This document shows positions 24,441 through 31,717 of a DNA stretch of 64,000 bases, one piece after another. Below the pieces are notes generated by a model that did not search any database, had not been told where the DNA came from, and worked only from the letters and a program-made list of their open reading frames with translations. Both the position numbers and the translations under genes were made by a program. Position 1 is the stretch's first letter. Every line of letters starts with the position of its first letter. Source of the DNA: Hymenobacter gelipurpurascens (GTDB taxonomy: Bacteria; Bacteroidota; Bacteroidia; Cytophagales; Hymenobacteraceae); contig NZ_FYEW01000001.1 of NCBI RefSeq assembly GCF_900187375.1, forward strand, positions 2,294,001 through 2,358,000, given 5' to 3'.

Positions 24441-26117
24441 TTAGATGTTCTGCTTCTTCATCTCCCCTACTGCGTGATCTACGGCGCGGGCCGTGAGGGC
24501 CATGTAGGTCAGGGAAGGGTTCTGGCAGGCGGCTGAGGTCATGCAGGCGCCATCGGTCACGTACACGTTCGGGGCGTCCCAGACCTGATTGTGGCTATTG
24601 AGGACCGAAGTTTTGGGGTCGCGGCCCATGCGGGCAGTGCCCATTTCGTGAATACCGCCGCCCATGGCGTAGCCGTTGTTGTAGGTCTTCACGTTCTTAA
24701 CGCCCGCCTTTTCCAGCATCTCCTTGGCGTCCTCCATCATATCCACGCGCATTTTCTGTTCGTTCTCCCGAATGCTGGCATCCATCACCAGCACGGGCAG
24801 GCCCCACTTATCCTTCTTGGTTTTGTCGAGGTAGGTGCGGTTGTCATGATATGGCAGGGTTTCTCCAAACGCACCCAGGCCCATCGTCCAGTGGCCGGGC
24901 TCGGAAAGCGCATCCTTGAACTCGCCCCCGATGCTCATTTCGGCAATGTCGCGGCTCCAGCCTTCGCGTCCGGCGCCACCCTGGTAGCCAAAGCCTCGGA
25001 TGTAATCGCGCTTATCGCCGAACAGGTTGCGGAAACGAGGCACGTAAATCCCGTTGGCGCGGCGTCCATACACATATTTATCCTCGTAGCCCTCCATGTC
25101 GCCGTGCGCACCGGCCCGGAAGTGGTGGTCCATGAGGTTGTGGCCTAGCTCGCCGCTGCTGCTACCTAGGCCCTCCGGCCACACATCGGTAGCGGAGTTC
25201 ATAAGCACCCACGCCGAGTTAAGCGTGGAGGCGTTCAGGAAGATGATCTTGGCGAAGTACTCGTAGGTCTGGTTGGTTTCGGCATCCAGCACTTCCACTC
25301 CCTTGGCCCGCTTGGTATCCTTATCGTAGAGGATTTTGGTGACGATGGAAAACGGCCGCAGCGTCAGGTTGCCGGTAGCCACGGCGGCTGGCAACGAGGC
25401 CGATTGCGTACTGAAGTAAGCCCCAAACGGACAGCCCAGCCAGCATTTGTTGCGGTACTGGCAGCTGGTGCGGTTGTTATGCGCCACCGTGATATTGGCC
25501 GTGCGGCCAATCACCATGTGGCGGTCTTTGTAGTTCTTTTTGATGCGCGCCGCCACGTCTTTTTCCACGCAGTTCATTTCCATAGGCGGCATAAAGTCGC
25601 CATCGGGCAGCTGGGGCAGGCCGTCGCGGTTGCCGCTGATGCCCGCAAACTTCTCTACGCGGCTGTACCAGGGCGCTAGGTCTTTGTACCGGATCGGCCA
25701 GTCAACGGCAATGCCATCCTTGGCATTGGCCTCGAAATCATAGTCGCTCCAGCGGTACGACTGGCGGCCCCACATCAGGGAGCGGCCGCCCACGTGGTAG
25801 CCCCGGAACCAGTCAAATGGCTTGGCCTCCACGTAGGGGCTCTCCTTCTCGTTTACCCAATAATCCAGGTTGCTTTCGTTGAGCGTGTAGTCGCGACTCA
25901 GCACCGGATAATCTTTGATCATCTGCTGGGTTTTGCCTCCGCGGTGCGGAAATTCCCAAGGTGCTTTGTTGGCATTTACATAATCCTTGATGTGCTCAAT
26001 ATTGCGCCCTCGCTCCAGCATGATGGTTTTCAGGCCTTTCTCTGTCAGCTCTTTGGCGGCCATGCCACCCGAAATGCCGGAACCAATGACGATGGCGTCG
26101 TATGTATTCTTTTCCAT
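24441..26117 (-). CDS. GMC family FAD-dependent sugar oxidoreductase (large subunit)
   Basis: This is a 558-residue flavoenzyme. YDAIVIGSGISGGMAAKELT (residues 5-24) is the FAD dinucleotide motif. GYHVGGRSLMWGRQSYRWS follows near residue 110, with a Cys-rich stretch CQYRNKCWLGCPFG near 225. GGIHEMGTARMG carries the active-site His, and CQNPSLTYMALTARA closes the flavin site. It matches gluconate 2-dehydrogenase/glucoside 3-dehydrogenase large subunits. With the small subunit and cytochrome c it would form a periplasmic sugar dehydrogenase that feeds electrons to respiration. Oxidation at C3 is inferred from DUF1080 and the barrel partners. Confidence 0.93.
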   Translation of the reverse strand: MEKNTYDAIVIGSGISGGMAAKELTEKGLKTIMLERGRNIEHIKDYVNANKAPWEFPHRGGKTQQMIKDYPVLSRDYTLNESNLDYWVNEKESPYVEAKPFDWFRGYHVGGRSLMWGRQSYRWSDYDFEANAKDGIAVDWPIRYKDLAPWYSRVEKFAGISGNRDGLPQLPDGDFMPPMEMNCVEKDVAARIKKNYKDRHMVIGRTANITVAHNNRTSCQYRNKCWLGCPFGAYFSTQSASLPAAVATGNLTLRPFSIVTKILYDKDTKRAKGVEVLDAETNQTYEYFAKIIFLNASTLNSAWVLMNSATDVWPEGLGSSSGELGHNLMDHHFRAGAHGDMEGYEDKYVYGRRANGIYVPRFRNLFGDKRDYIRGFGYQGGAGREGWSRDIAEMSIGGEFKDALSEPGHWTMGLGAFGETLPYHDNRTYLDKTKKDKWGLPVLVMDASIRENEQKMRVDMMEDAKEMLEKAGVKNVKTYNNGYAMGGGIHEMGTARMGRDPKTSVLNSHNQVWDAPNVYVTDGACMTSAACQNPSLTYMALTARAVDHAVGEMKKQNI

Positions 26118-26139
26118 AAACGATTGTGGGATGGATGTG

Positions 26140-26205
26140 AGTTGCCAGCTACCGGTTATCAGTGTGGTGGTTATAGTTGCTATCAGCTGATAACCGGCAA
26201 CTGAG
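26140..26205. repeat. Inverted repeat (CCGGTTATCAG arms) before the GMC gene
   Basis: CCGGTTATCAG near 26152 pairs with CTGATAACCGG ending near 26198, flanked by GTTGCC and GGCAACTGAG. It is related in sequence to the repeat at 23731-23823. The pair brackets the GMC and small-subunit genes. Confidence 0.65.
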
Positions 26206-26212
26206 AACTAGC

Positions 26213-27094
26213 CTATACCAAGGTGCGCTTGATGTGGGAAATGCTTTTCTGGATGCTGTCGAAGGGCGAGCCGGGAGTTTGGTCCTGCTCCACGAAGAAG
26301 TATTTCAGGCCGGCGGTACTGGCCTGGGCGAAGATTTTCTTGAAATCGATGACGCCGCTGCCTACCTCCGTAAAGTTGTGCTTGGGCGTGTTGTCCATGT
26401 CCTTCACGTGCCAGAGCGGGAAGCGGCCGGGGTGTTGCTTGAACAGGGCCACGGGGTCTTTGCCGGCTTTGGTGGCCCAATACAGATCCAGCTCCATCTT
26501 CACCAGGTCCTTGTCGGTGGCCAGCAGCAGGTCGTAGGGCAGCTTGCCATCCTGGGCCATAAACTCGAAGTCGTGGTTGTGGTAGCAGAGCTGGATGCCG
26601 GCTTTCTTGCTCCGCTCACCGGCCAGGTTCAGCTGGTCGGCCACGTACTTATAATGGTCTAGGTTGCCCCGCTCGGCATCGGAGAGGTAAGCGCATACCA
26701 TATACTTCACGCCGGCGGCGGCGGCATCGTCCACGGCTTTGTCCCAGCCATAGAGCATGGTACCCTGTACGGGCTGGCCTTTCTCCTTCTCCTCCCCCAG
26801 GCGGTAGTGGCTGCTGGGCATGATCAGGCCATTTTGCTGGAGCACTTTCGCGAAGGCTACGGGCGTCATGCCGTAGAATTTCTGACTGCCGGTATACGTG
26901 GCGCCTTCCACCGAATTGTAGCCCAGCTTAGCCACGCGAGCCAGCGTGCCAGCGGGGTCCTTCTGCATGGCGTCGCGCACGGTATAGAGCTGCAGGCCGA
27001 TGTACTTTTTGGGGGCAGCCAGCAAGGACGGGCTCAGCAGGGCACCTGCGGAGAGCAGGGCGGCGGACTTTACAAAGGAGCGTCTGGAGGTCAT
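26213..27094 (-). CDS. TIM-barrel sugar isomerase/epimerase-like protein, exported
   Basis: This 293-residue protein has a Tat-like N-terminus, MTSRRSFVKSAALLSAGALL (twin Arg, hydrophobic stretch). It should therefore act in the periplasm. The metal-site motifs are GIQLCYHNHDFEF, VKMELDLYWATKAG, FPLWHVKDMDN, EVGSGVIDFKKIF and YFFVEQD, as in many Bacteroidota sugar phosphate isomerase/epimerase proteins encoded near oxidoreductases. It is the first gene of the minus-strand operon, so its 5' side (27095 onward) should hold the operon promoter. A lyase or epimerase step on a keto-glycoside is a reasonable inference. Confidence 0.87.
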   Translation of the reverse strand: MTSRRSFVKSAALLSAGALLSPSLLAAPKKYIGLQLYTVRDAMQKDPAGTLARVAKLGYNSVEGATYTGSQKFYGMTPVAFAKVLQQNGLIMPSSHYRLGEEKEKGQPVQGTMLYGWDKAVDDAAAAGVKYMVCAYLSDAERGNLDHYKYVADQLNLAGERSKKAGIQLCYHNHDFEFMAQDGKLPYDLLLATDKDLVKMELDLYWATKAGKDPVALFKQHPGRFPLWHVKDMDNTPKHNFTEVGSGVIDFKKIFAQASTAGLKYFFVEQDQTPGSPFDSIQKSISHIKRTLV

Positions 27095-27684
27095 AGGGAA
27101 ATCAGTAGGAGCATAAAACCGATGGCAGCCGTGCTAGGCCAGTCGGCAACAGCGGCTTGTGAAATAGGCGTGACAAGCGGTGTACTAATGGCGCACGAAG
27201 TGTGGGATACAGGCTTCGGAACGGGAAGGGCCTTTTCGCCCGGAAGCTCCGAAATGACTGACCCTAGCACCCGGCGTTGCCCTAATGTATTAGTACTGCC
27301 GGAGTAATTGCAAGCTCCAGATGACAATTAACACGCTTTAAATCAATCACAACCCTATATATTATACACTTACCACACACGCAAATCCCGCTTCTGATGT
27401 AACTGAAGGGATTCCAGGCTTCGCTACGCCACTTCCATGTGTCAGATAAAAAACAAGACTTGTGTGCACAATTTTGCCCACTAAATGGCCCACTGTCTTC
27501 AGATACCCTTTCTCTTATTAGTAAGTGCGCACTCACCTTCATAAGGCCACTATCACACAGATGCCACTAGCAGGCAGTGAGCTTTTACTGCCGGAGTAAG
27601 GTTTTCTAGCCAGCTTATTATACTTTACTTGCATGCTTGTACTCCTTCAAGAAATTCCAAGCCGTCGTGCATCGCTCTTTATAT
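27095..27684. other. 590-base AT-richer divergent spacer with a direct repeat
   Basis: This gap lies between the sugar-oxidation operon (leftward) and the 27685 gene (rightward). I see no convincing gene. An 86-codon minus frame at 27282-27542 has no family features. The part around 27310-27420 is much richer in A/T than its surroundings (AAATCAATCACAACCC, CTATATATTATACAC), as expected of promoters. Two exact copies of TACTGCCGGAGTAA, at 27294-27307 and 27586-27599, bracket it. A possible leftward promoter is TTG, 19 bases, TAATTGTC (about 27320-27350), a weak match. Confidence 0.5.
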
Positions 27685-28209
27685 ATGAAAGCTTTTTCCG
27701 CAACTATCTGTCTGTTTGCTTTACCCCTTATCACTGTGCAAGCTCAGGACGTTCAGCCTGGCCTAGATGCACTTGATGATACCTATGGCTTCCGGGGTGC
27801 CAAGTTTGAGACGCCCCTCTCCTCCTACAAGGATCTGGTGCTGGCCGAAAAGGCTGGGCAAACCCAATACTACCGCCGCACCAGTGAGCGAAAGCAGCTA
27901 GGCAGCGGCGAGGTAACCGATGTTACATATGGCTTCTATAAGGGCAGACTGGCCGTGATTATGCTCAAAACCACTGGCCTGGCCAACAGTCGGGCCATGC
28001 TGGAAGCCCTGGAAGCGCAGGCTGGCCCGGGCACCCGCAGCAACCCCTACGCCCAGCGCTACGCCTGGAACGCCAGCAGAGTACACATGAGCTACGATGA
28101 AAATGCGCTCAGCAATGACGCCCTGGTTCTGCTGACCTGCAAGAAGCTGAAAGAGCAGGAAGTAAAGCAGAACCTGCGCACCCGCCAAACGGCGCCGCTA
28201 GGTAAATAA
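27685..28209 (+). CDS. Exported protein of unknown function
   Basis: This is a 174-residue secreted protein that I do not recognise. I chose the ATG at 27685 because it opens a signal peptide (MKAFSATICLFALPLITVQAQ). The frame can be extended to a TTG at 27637, which is unlikely. The mature part has YGFRGAKFETPLSSYKDLVL, then a segment with paired basic residues (YYRRTSERKQL), a YGFYKGRL strand and WNASRVHMSYDENAL. This alpha/beta pattern reminds me of small Bacteroidota periplasmic proteins of unknown role. It converges with the GH43 gene at 28228. Confidence 0.7.
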   Translation: MKAFSATICLFALPLITVQAQDVQPGLDALDDTYGFRGAKFETPLSSYKDLVLAEKAGQTQYYRRTSERKQLGSGEVTDVTYGFYKGRLAVIMLKTTGLANSRAMLEALEAQAGPGTRSNPYAQRYAWNASRVHMSYDENALSNDALVLLTCKKLKEQEVKQNLRTRQTAPLGK

Positions 28210-28227
28210 TGGAAGTGGCAAATGGGT

Positions 28228-29295
28228 CTAGGGCAGCGGCTGAGGCGTGTAGCTTGGTCCCTGGCAGCGCGGCCCTTGCGCAGTCCAGGCCAGTTTGTCG
28301 AGGCAAAGTTGGCGTTCTTTCATGCCCTTGTCCCAAGCATGATATACCAGATATTCGGTTTTGCCATTGGGGCTGAGTACGTGGGAGTGATGGCCAGGGC
28401 CGCGCACATGCCCCGCTACGGCGTGTAGCACGCGCGGTCCTTGTTCGGCGCCGGTGTCTATGTAAGGTCCCAGAACGGTATCAGCCACGCAATAATCGAC
28501 ACCGTAGCGGGGCGTAAGGAAGTTGGCACCACTGTAGAAGCAGTAGTATTTGCCCCTATGCCGGCGCACGAAGGGTCCTTCCAGCGTATGCCACTCCGCA
28601 AACGTCTGGTTGTTGTAGAGGGGCATGGTGCGGTTCTTTTCAAACACGGTCCAGTCGTGACGGGCGCGTATAACGGTCCGGCTTTCGCCTGCCAGGTGGG
28701 TCATATCCCGGAGGCGGTCTACTGCTAGGCCAGTGCCAGGTCGGTAGCCATTCTCCGTATCGATGAAGTCGCGGGCATAGAACAGGTACCACTGCCCATC
28801 GGTATCCTGAAAGGGGTGTGCATCAATAGTAAACTTGCTTTCCGGCACATCCAGCAGCGCTAGTTGCTGGTAGGGCCCTTCGGGCTTTTTGCTGGTGGCT
28901 ACGTACAAGCGGTGGCCTACGCTGGCCCCGATAGCCCCACCGCCCATGGAGTAATACATATAGAACGTGCCGTTATGATACACCACTTCCGGCGCCCAAA
29001 AATCGGCTTTTGCCGCATTAGGTGGGGGTATAAGAGCTCCGCCAGCCGGTTTCCAATCAACCAGATTGCTGGAGGTGAGCAGCGTGAAGATTCGGCCACC
29101 GGGGGTGCGCCCCTGCCCCGTGGTCCCGAAAGCGTAATAGTGTCCCTCGTAGCGCAGGACAAACGGATCGGGAAACTGCCCGGCGTATACAGGGTTGGTG
29201 TAGGTGCGCGCCGCCCGAGCCGCCGCTTGGTGGAGAACAGCCAACGAAGCTAGGCCGGCAGTGGCCTGCTGCAGAAAACGACGACGGGAAGCCAT
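28228..29295 (-). CDS. Glycoside hydrolase family 43 protein, exported
   Basis: This is a 355-residue five-bladed beta-propeller enzyme of the arabinanase/xylosidase type. The start at 29295 opens MASRRRFLQQATAGLASLAV, a Tat-like signal; an ATG at 29316 would only add residues in front. Catalytic acids of GH43 are visible: Asp in GQFPDPFVLRYEGHYYAFG (base), Asp in FTIDAHPFQDTDGQWYLFYA, and Glu in EWHTLEGPFVRRHRGKYYCF (acid). It is transcribed away from the GH5/GH43/GH43/mutarotase genes, so the set shares the control region at 29296-29487. Substrate (arabinan or xylan) is inferred. Confidence 0.9.
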   Translation of the reverse strand: MASRRRFLQQATAGLASLAVLHQAAARAARTYTNPVYAGQFPDPFVLRYEGHYYAFGTTGQGRTPGGRIFTLLTSSNLVDWKPAGGALIPPPNAAKADFWAPEVVYHNGTFYMYYSMGGGAIGASVGHRLYVATSKKPEGPYQQLALLDVPESKFTIDAHPFQDTDGQWYLFYARDFIDTENGYRPGTGLAVDRLRDMTHLAGESRTVIRARHDWTVFEKNRTMPLYNNQTFAEWHTLEGPFVRRHRGKYYCFYSGANFLTPRYGVDYCVADTVLGPYIDTGAEQGPRVLHAVAGHVRGPGHHSHVLSPNGKTEYLVYHAWDKGMKERQLCLDKLAWTAQGPRCQGPSYTPQPLP

Positions 29296-29331
29296 AATCG
29301 ATAATAAGTTAAGCATCTAGCTTTCAAGCAC

Positions 29332-29349
29332 CAGTATTTGTGCTGGTGA
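29332..29349. repeat. Small hairpin in the GH43/GH5 divergent region
   Basis: CACCAG and CTGGTG are separated by TATTTG and lie 35 bases upstream of the leftward GH43 start. Could be a regulator site or an mRNA leader hairpin. Confidence 0.35.
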
Positions 29350-29369
29350 GCTAGACCGATGAAGCAAGA

Positions 29370-29385
29370 TGTGTATAATTACACA
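29370..29385. promoter_or_regulatory. Candidate operator palindrome TGTGTA-TAAT-TACACA
   Basis: Perfect 6-base arms around a 4-base centre, midway in the 192-base region between two divergent glycoside hydrolase genes. The form is typical of dimeric repressor sites. No regulator gene is encoded next to it, so the binding protein is unknown. Confidence 0.45.
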
Positions 29386-29487
29386 ATCGTTTGCGCGAAA
29401 CAAGTTCTCCTTCTGACCTAGCATCTACTCCATAGGCTTATCCAGAGCCTTTCGTCTTTTCGTTGTGCTCCTCTGACTCCCGCCCGC

Positions 29488-30585
29488 ATGAAAAAACTCC
29501 TTCTCTCGCTGCTGCTCCTGCTGGCTACTCAGGGCGTATACGCGCAAAAAACCAAGGTAAAGCTCAAAACCGCTACTACCAACACAGTGGCCGCGGGGCA
29601 GCGCTGGTCTGTAGAGAAGGCGCAAAGCTGGTATAAGGTGCACCCCTGGATCAGTGGTGCCAACTTTACCCCCAGTACAGCTATCAATCAGCTGGAAATG
29701 TGGCAGGCCGCCACCTTCGACCCCGTCACCATTGACCGGGAACTGGGCTACGCTGAAGGCATTGGCTTCAATACGTTACGGGTATTTCTGCACAGTCTGG
29801 CCTGGCAACAAGACCCAAAGGGCTTTAAGAAGCGCCTGAACACCTACCTTGCCATAGCCGATAAGCACCACATCCAGACGATGTTCGTGTTTTTTGATGA
29901 CTGCTGGAACAAAGATGCCAAGGCCGGCCCGCAGCCTGCGCCCAAGCCCGGTATCCATAACTCGGGGTGGGTGCAGGACCCCGGCGAGCCAGCTTCCCGC
30001 GATTCTACCACATTTGTGGCCCTGAAGCCCTACGTGCAGGACGTGCTTACGTCGTTTAGAACTGATAAGCGTATTCTGCTCTGGGACTTATATAATGAAC
30101 CCGGCAATAGCGGGAAGCTGGCTACTTCGCTGCCGCTGCTGCGCAATGTATTTGCCTGGGCCCGCGAAGTAAATCCGCAGCAGCCACTGAGCGTAGGCCT
30201 ATGGGCCTGGGATTTTCAGGCGCTAAACACCTTTCAGGCGCAGCACTCTGACATTATTACCTACCATAATTACGACGATGTGCCCGCCCATCAGCGCATT
30301 ATTGAGCTGTTGGAAACGCATGGCCGCCCGCTGATCTGCACAGAATACATGGCCCGCCCACGCAATTCCTCGTTCACGAACATTATGCCGCTCCTGAAGA
30401 AAGAGAACGTAGGCGCCATAAACTGGGGCTTGGTAGATGGCAAAACCAACACCAAGTATCAGTGGGACAGTCCCCTACACGATGGCCGCGACCCAGCCGT
30501 CTGGTTTCATGAGGTGTTTCGCAAAGACGGTACGCCCTACCGCCCCGACGAAACCGAGCTGATCCGGAGCCTAAATGGCAAGTAA
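29488..30585 (+). CDS. Cellulase-family (GH5-like, clan A) glycoside hydrolase
   Basis: This is a 365-residue secreted (beta/alpha)8 hydrolase with a signal peptide (MKKLLLSLLLLLATQGVYAQ). WDLYNEPGNSGKL contains the catalytic NEP acid/base of clan GH-A, and RPLICTEYMARP holds the nucleophile Glu. FNTLRVFLHSLAWQQDP and MFVFFDDCWN are beta-strand blocks that relatives share. Such genes are usually labelled 1,4-beta-xylanase or cellulase in Bacteroidota. I would keep the class but not the substrate. Its stop overlaps the start of the next GH43 gene by 11 bases, which implies coupled translation. Confidence 0.87.
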   Translation: MKKLLLSLLLLLATQGVYAQKTKVKLKTATTNTVAAGQRWSVEKAQSWYKVHPWISGANFTPSTAINQLEMWQAATFDPVTIDRELGYAEGIGFNTLRVFLHSLAWQQDPKGFKKRLNTYLAIADKHHIQTMFVFFDDCWNKDAKAGPQPAPKPGIHNSGWVQDPGEPASRDSTTFVALKPYVQDVLTSFRTDKRILLWDLYNEPGNSGKLATSLPLLRNVFAWAREVNPQQPLSVGLWAWDFQALNTFQAQHSDIITYHNYDDVPAHQRIIELLETHGRPLICTEYMARPRNSSFTNIMPLLKKENVGAINWGLVDGKTNTKYQWDSPLHDGRDPAVWFHEVFRKDGTPYRPDETELIRSLNGK

Positions 30586-31663
30586 GATGCACGGGCTCAT
30601 GTTGCGCGGTCGGCTAGGCCTGTTGCAGGTACTATGGTCGGTTGGGCTACTGCTAGCTATTCCGGGACAGGCGCAGCCATCAAACTCAGCCGCTACGTTT
30701 ACCAACCCGTTGCTGCCCGCCGGTGCTGATCCGTGGAGCATTTACCATGAGGGTTTCTACTACTACACGCATACCACTGGCCGCAACATTACGCTTTGGA
30801 AAACTACATCGTTGAGCCAGTTGGGCAGCGCACCGCATCGGGTGGTCTGGTCGCCACCGGCTACTGGCCCCAACTCCCATGACATTTGGGCGCCAGAGCT
30901 GCACCGCATACGGGGCAAGTGGTACCTGTATTATGCCGCCGATGCAGGCTCCAACCACAGTCACCGCCTCTGGGTGCTGGAAAATAGCTCCTCCGATCCG
31001 CTGCTAGGCCAGTGGACGGACAAGGGCCAACTTACGGATGCCACCAACAAGTGGGCCATCGACGGGTCGGTGTTTGAGAACCAGGGCCAGCTTTACGTTG
31101 TGTGGTCGGGATGGGAGGACGATGTGAACGGCCGGCAGGATATTTTCCTGGCGCGCCTGAAAAACCCCTGGACGATCGACGGCCCCCGGCTGAAAGTCTC
31201 GACGCCCGTGTACGGCTGGGAGCGAAACGGCGACCTGCACGATGCTCAAAATCCGCCGCACGTGGATGTGAACGAAGGCCCACAGGTAATTCAGCATGGC
31301 AGCAAGCTTATTCTGCTCTACTCCGCCAGCGGTTGCTGGACTGACTTTTACGCCCTGGGCATGCTCACGGCTCCCTGGACCAGCAACTTGCTAGAGCCGG
31401 GCTCCTGGACGAAGTCGCCGACGCCGGTGTTTCAGCAGGATAAGGCGGCCGGCGTGTACGCGCCGGGACACAATTCCTTCTTCAAGTCGCCGGATGGCAC
31501 CCAGGACTGGCTGCTTTACCACGCCAACGACCAGCCCGACCAGGGTTGTGGCCGGTTCCGCTCGCCGCGGGCTCAGCCACTCACCTGGAACCCCGATGAT
31601 ACGCCCCACTTCGGCCGGCCCATAGCGCCAGGTCAGCCCCTGGCTAGGCCTTCCGGCGAATAG
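30575..31663 (+). CDS. Glycoside hydrolase family 43 protein, secreted
   Basis: This is a 362-residue beta-propeller enzyme with an N-terminal hydrophobic signal (LLQVLWSVGLLLAIPGQAQ). GH43 acids are visible: Asp in PAGADPWSIYHEGFYYYTHT, Asp/Glu in HDIWAPELHRIRGKWYLYYA, Asp in KWAIDGSVFE, and Glu in VNEGPQVIQHGSKLILLYSA. GHNSFFKSPDGTQDWLLYHA is the family's closing motif with His. The ATG at 30575 overlaps the GH5-like stop; a second ATG at 30587 is possible. The set up to 34576 looks like one transcript. Confidence 0.9.
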   Translation: MASKMHGLMLRGRLGLLQVLWSVGLLLAIPGQAQPSNSAATFTNPLLPAGADPWSIYHEGFYYYTHTTGRNITLWKTTSLSQLGSAPHRVVWSPPATGPNSHDIWAPELHRIRGKWYLYYAADAGSNHSHRLWVLENSSSDPLLGQWTDKGQLTDATNKWAIDGSVFENQGQLYVVWSGWEDDVNGRQDIFLARLKNPWTIDGPRLKVSTPVYGWERNGDLHDAQNPPHVDVNEGPQVIQHGSKLILLYSASGCWTDFYALGMLTAPWTSNLLEPGSWTKSPTPVFQQDKAAGVYAPGHNSFFKSPDGTQDWLLYHANDQPDQGCGRFRSPRAQPLTWNPDDTPHFGRPIAPGQPLARPSGE

Positions 31664-31717
31664 TGCCTGCTAGGACACCTGGTCGTCGCCGTTTCTCATC
31701 ACTCATCTTTTTTGCTG

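Noticed and set aside
27282..27542. An 86-codon minus frame in the AT-rich spacer
   Set aside because: No ribosome site, no motif and an odd composition; better read as a control region.
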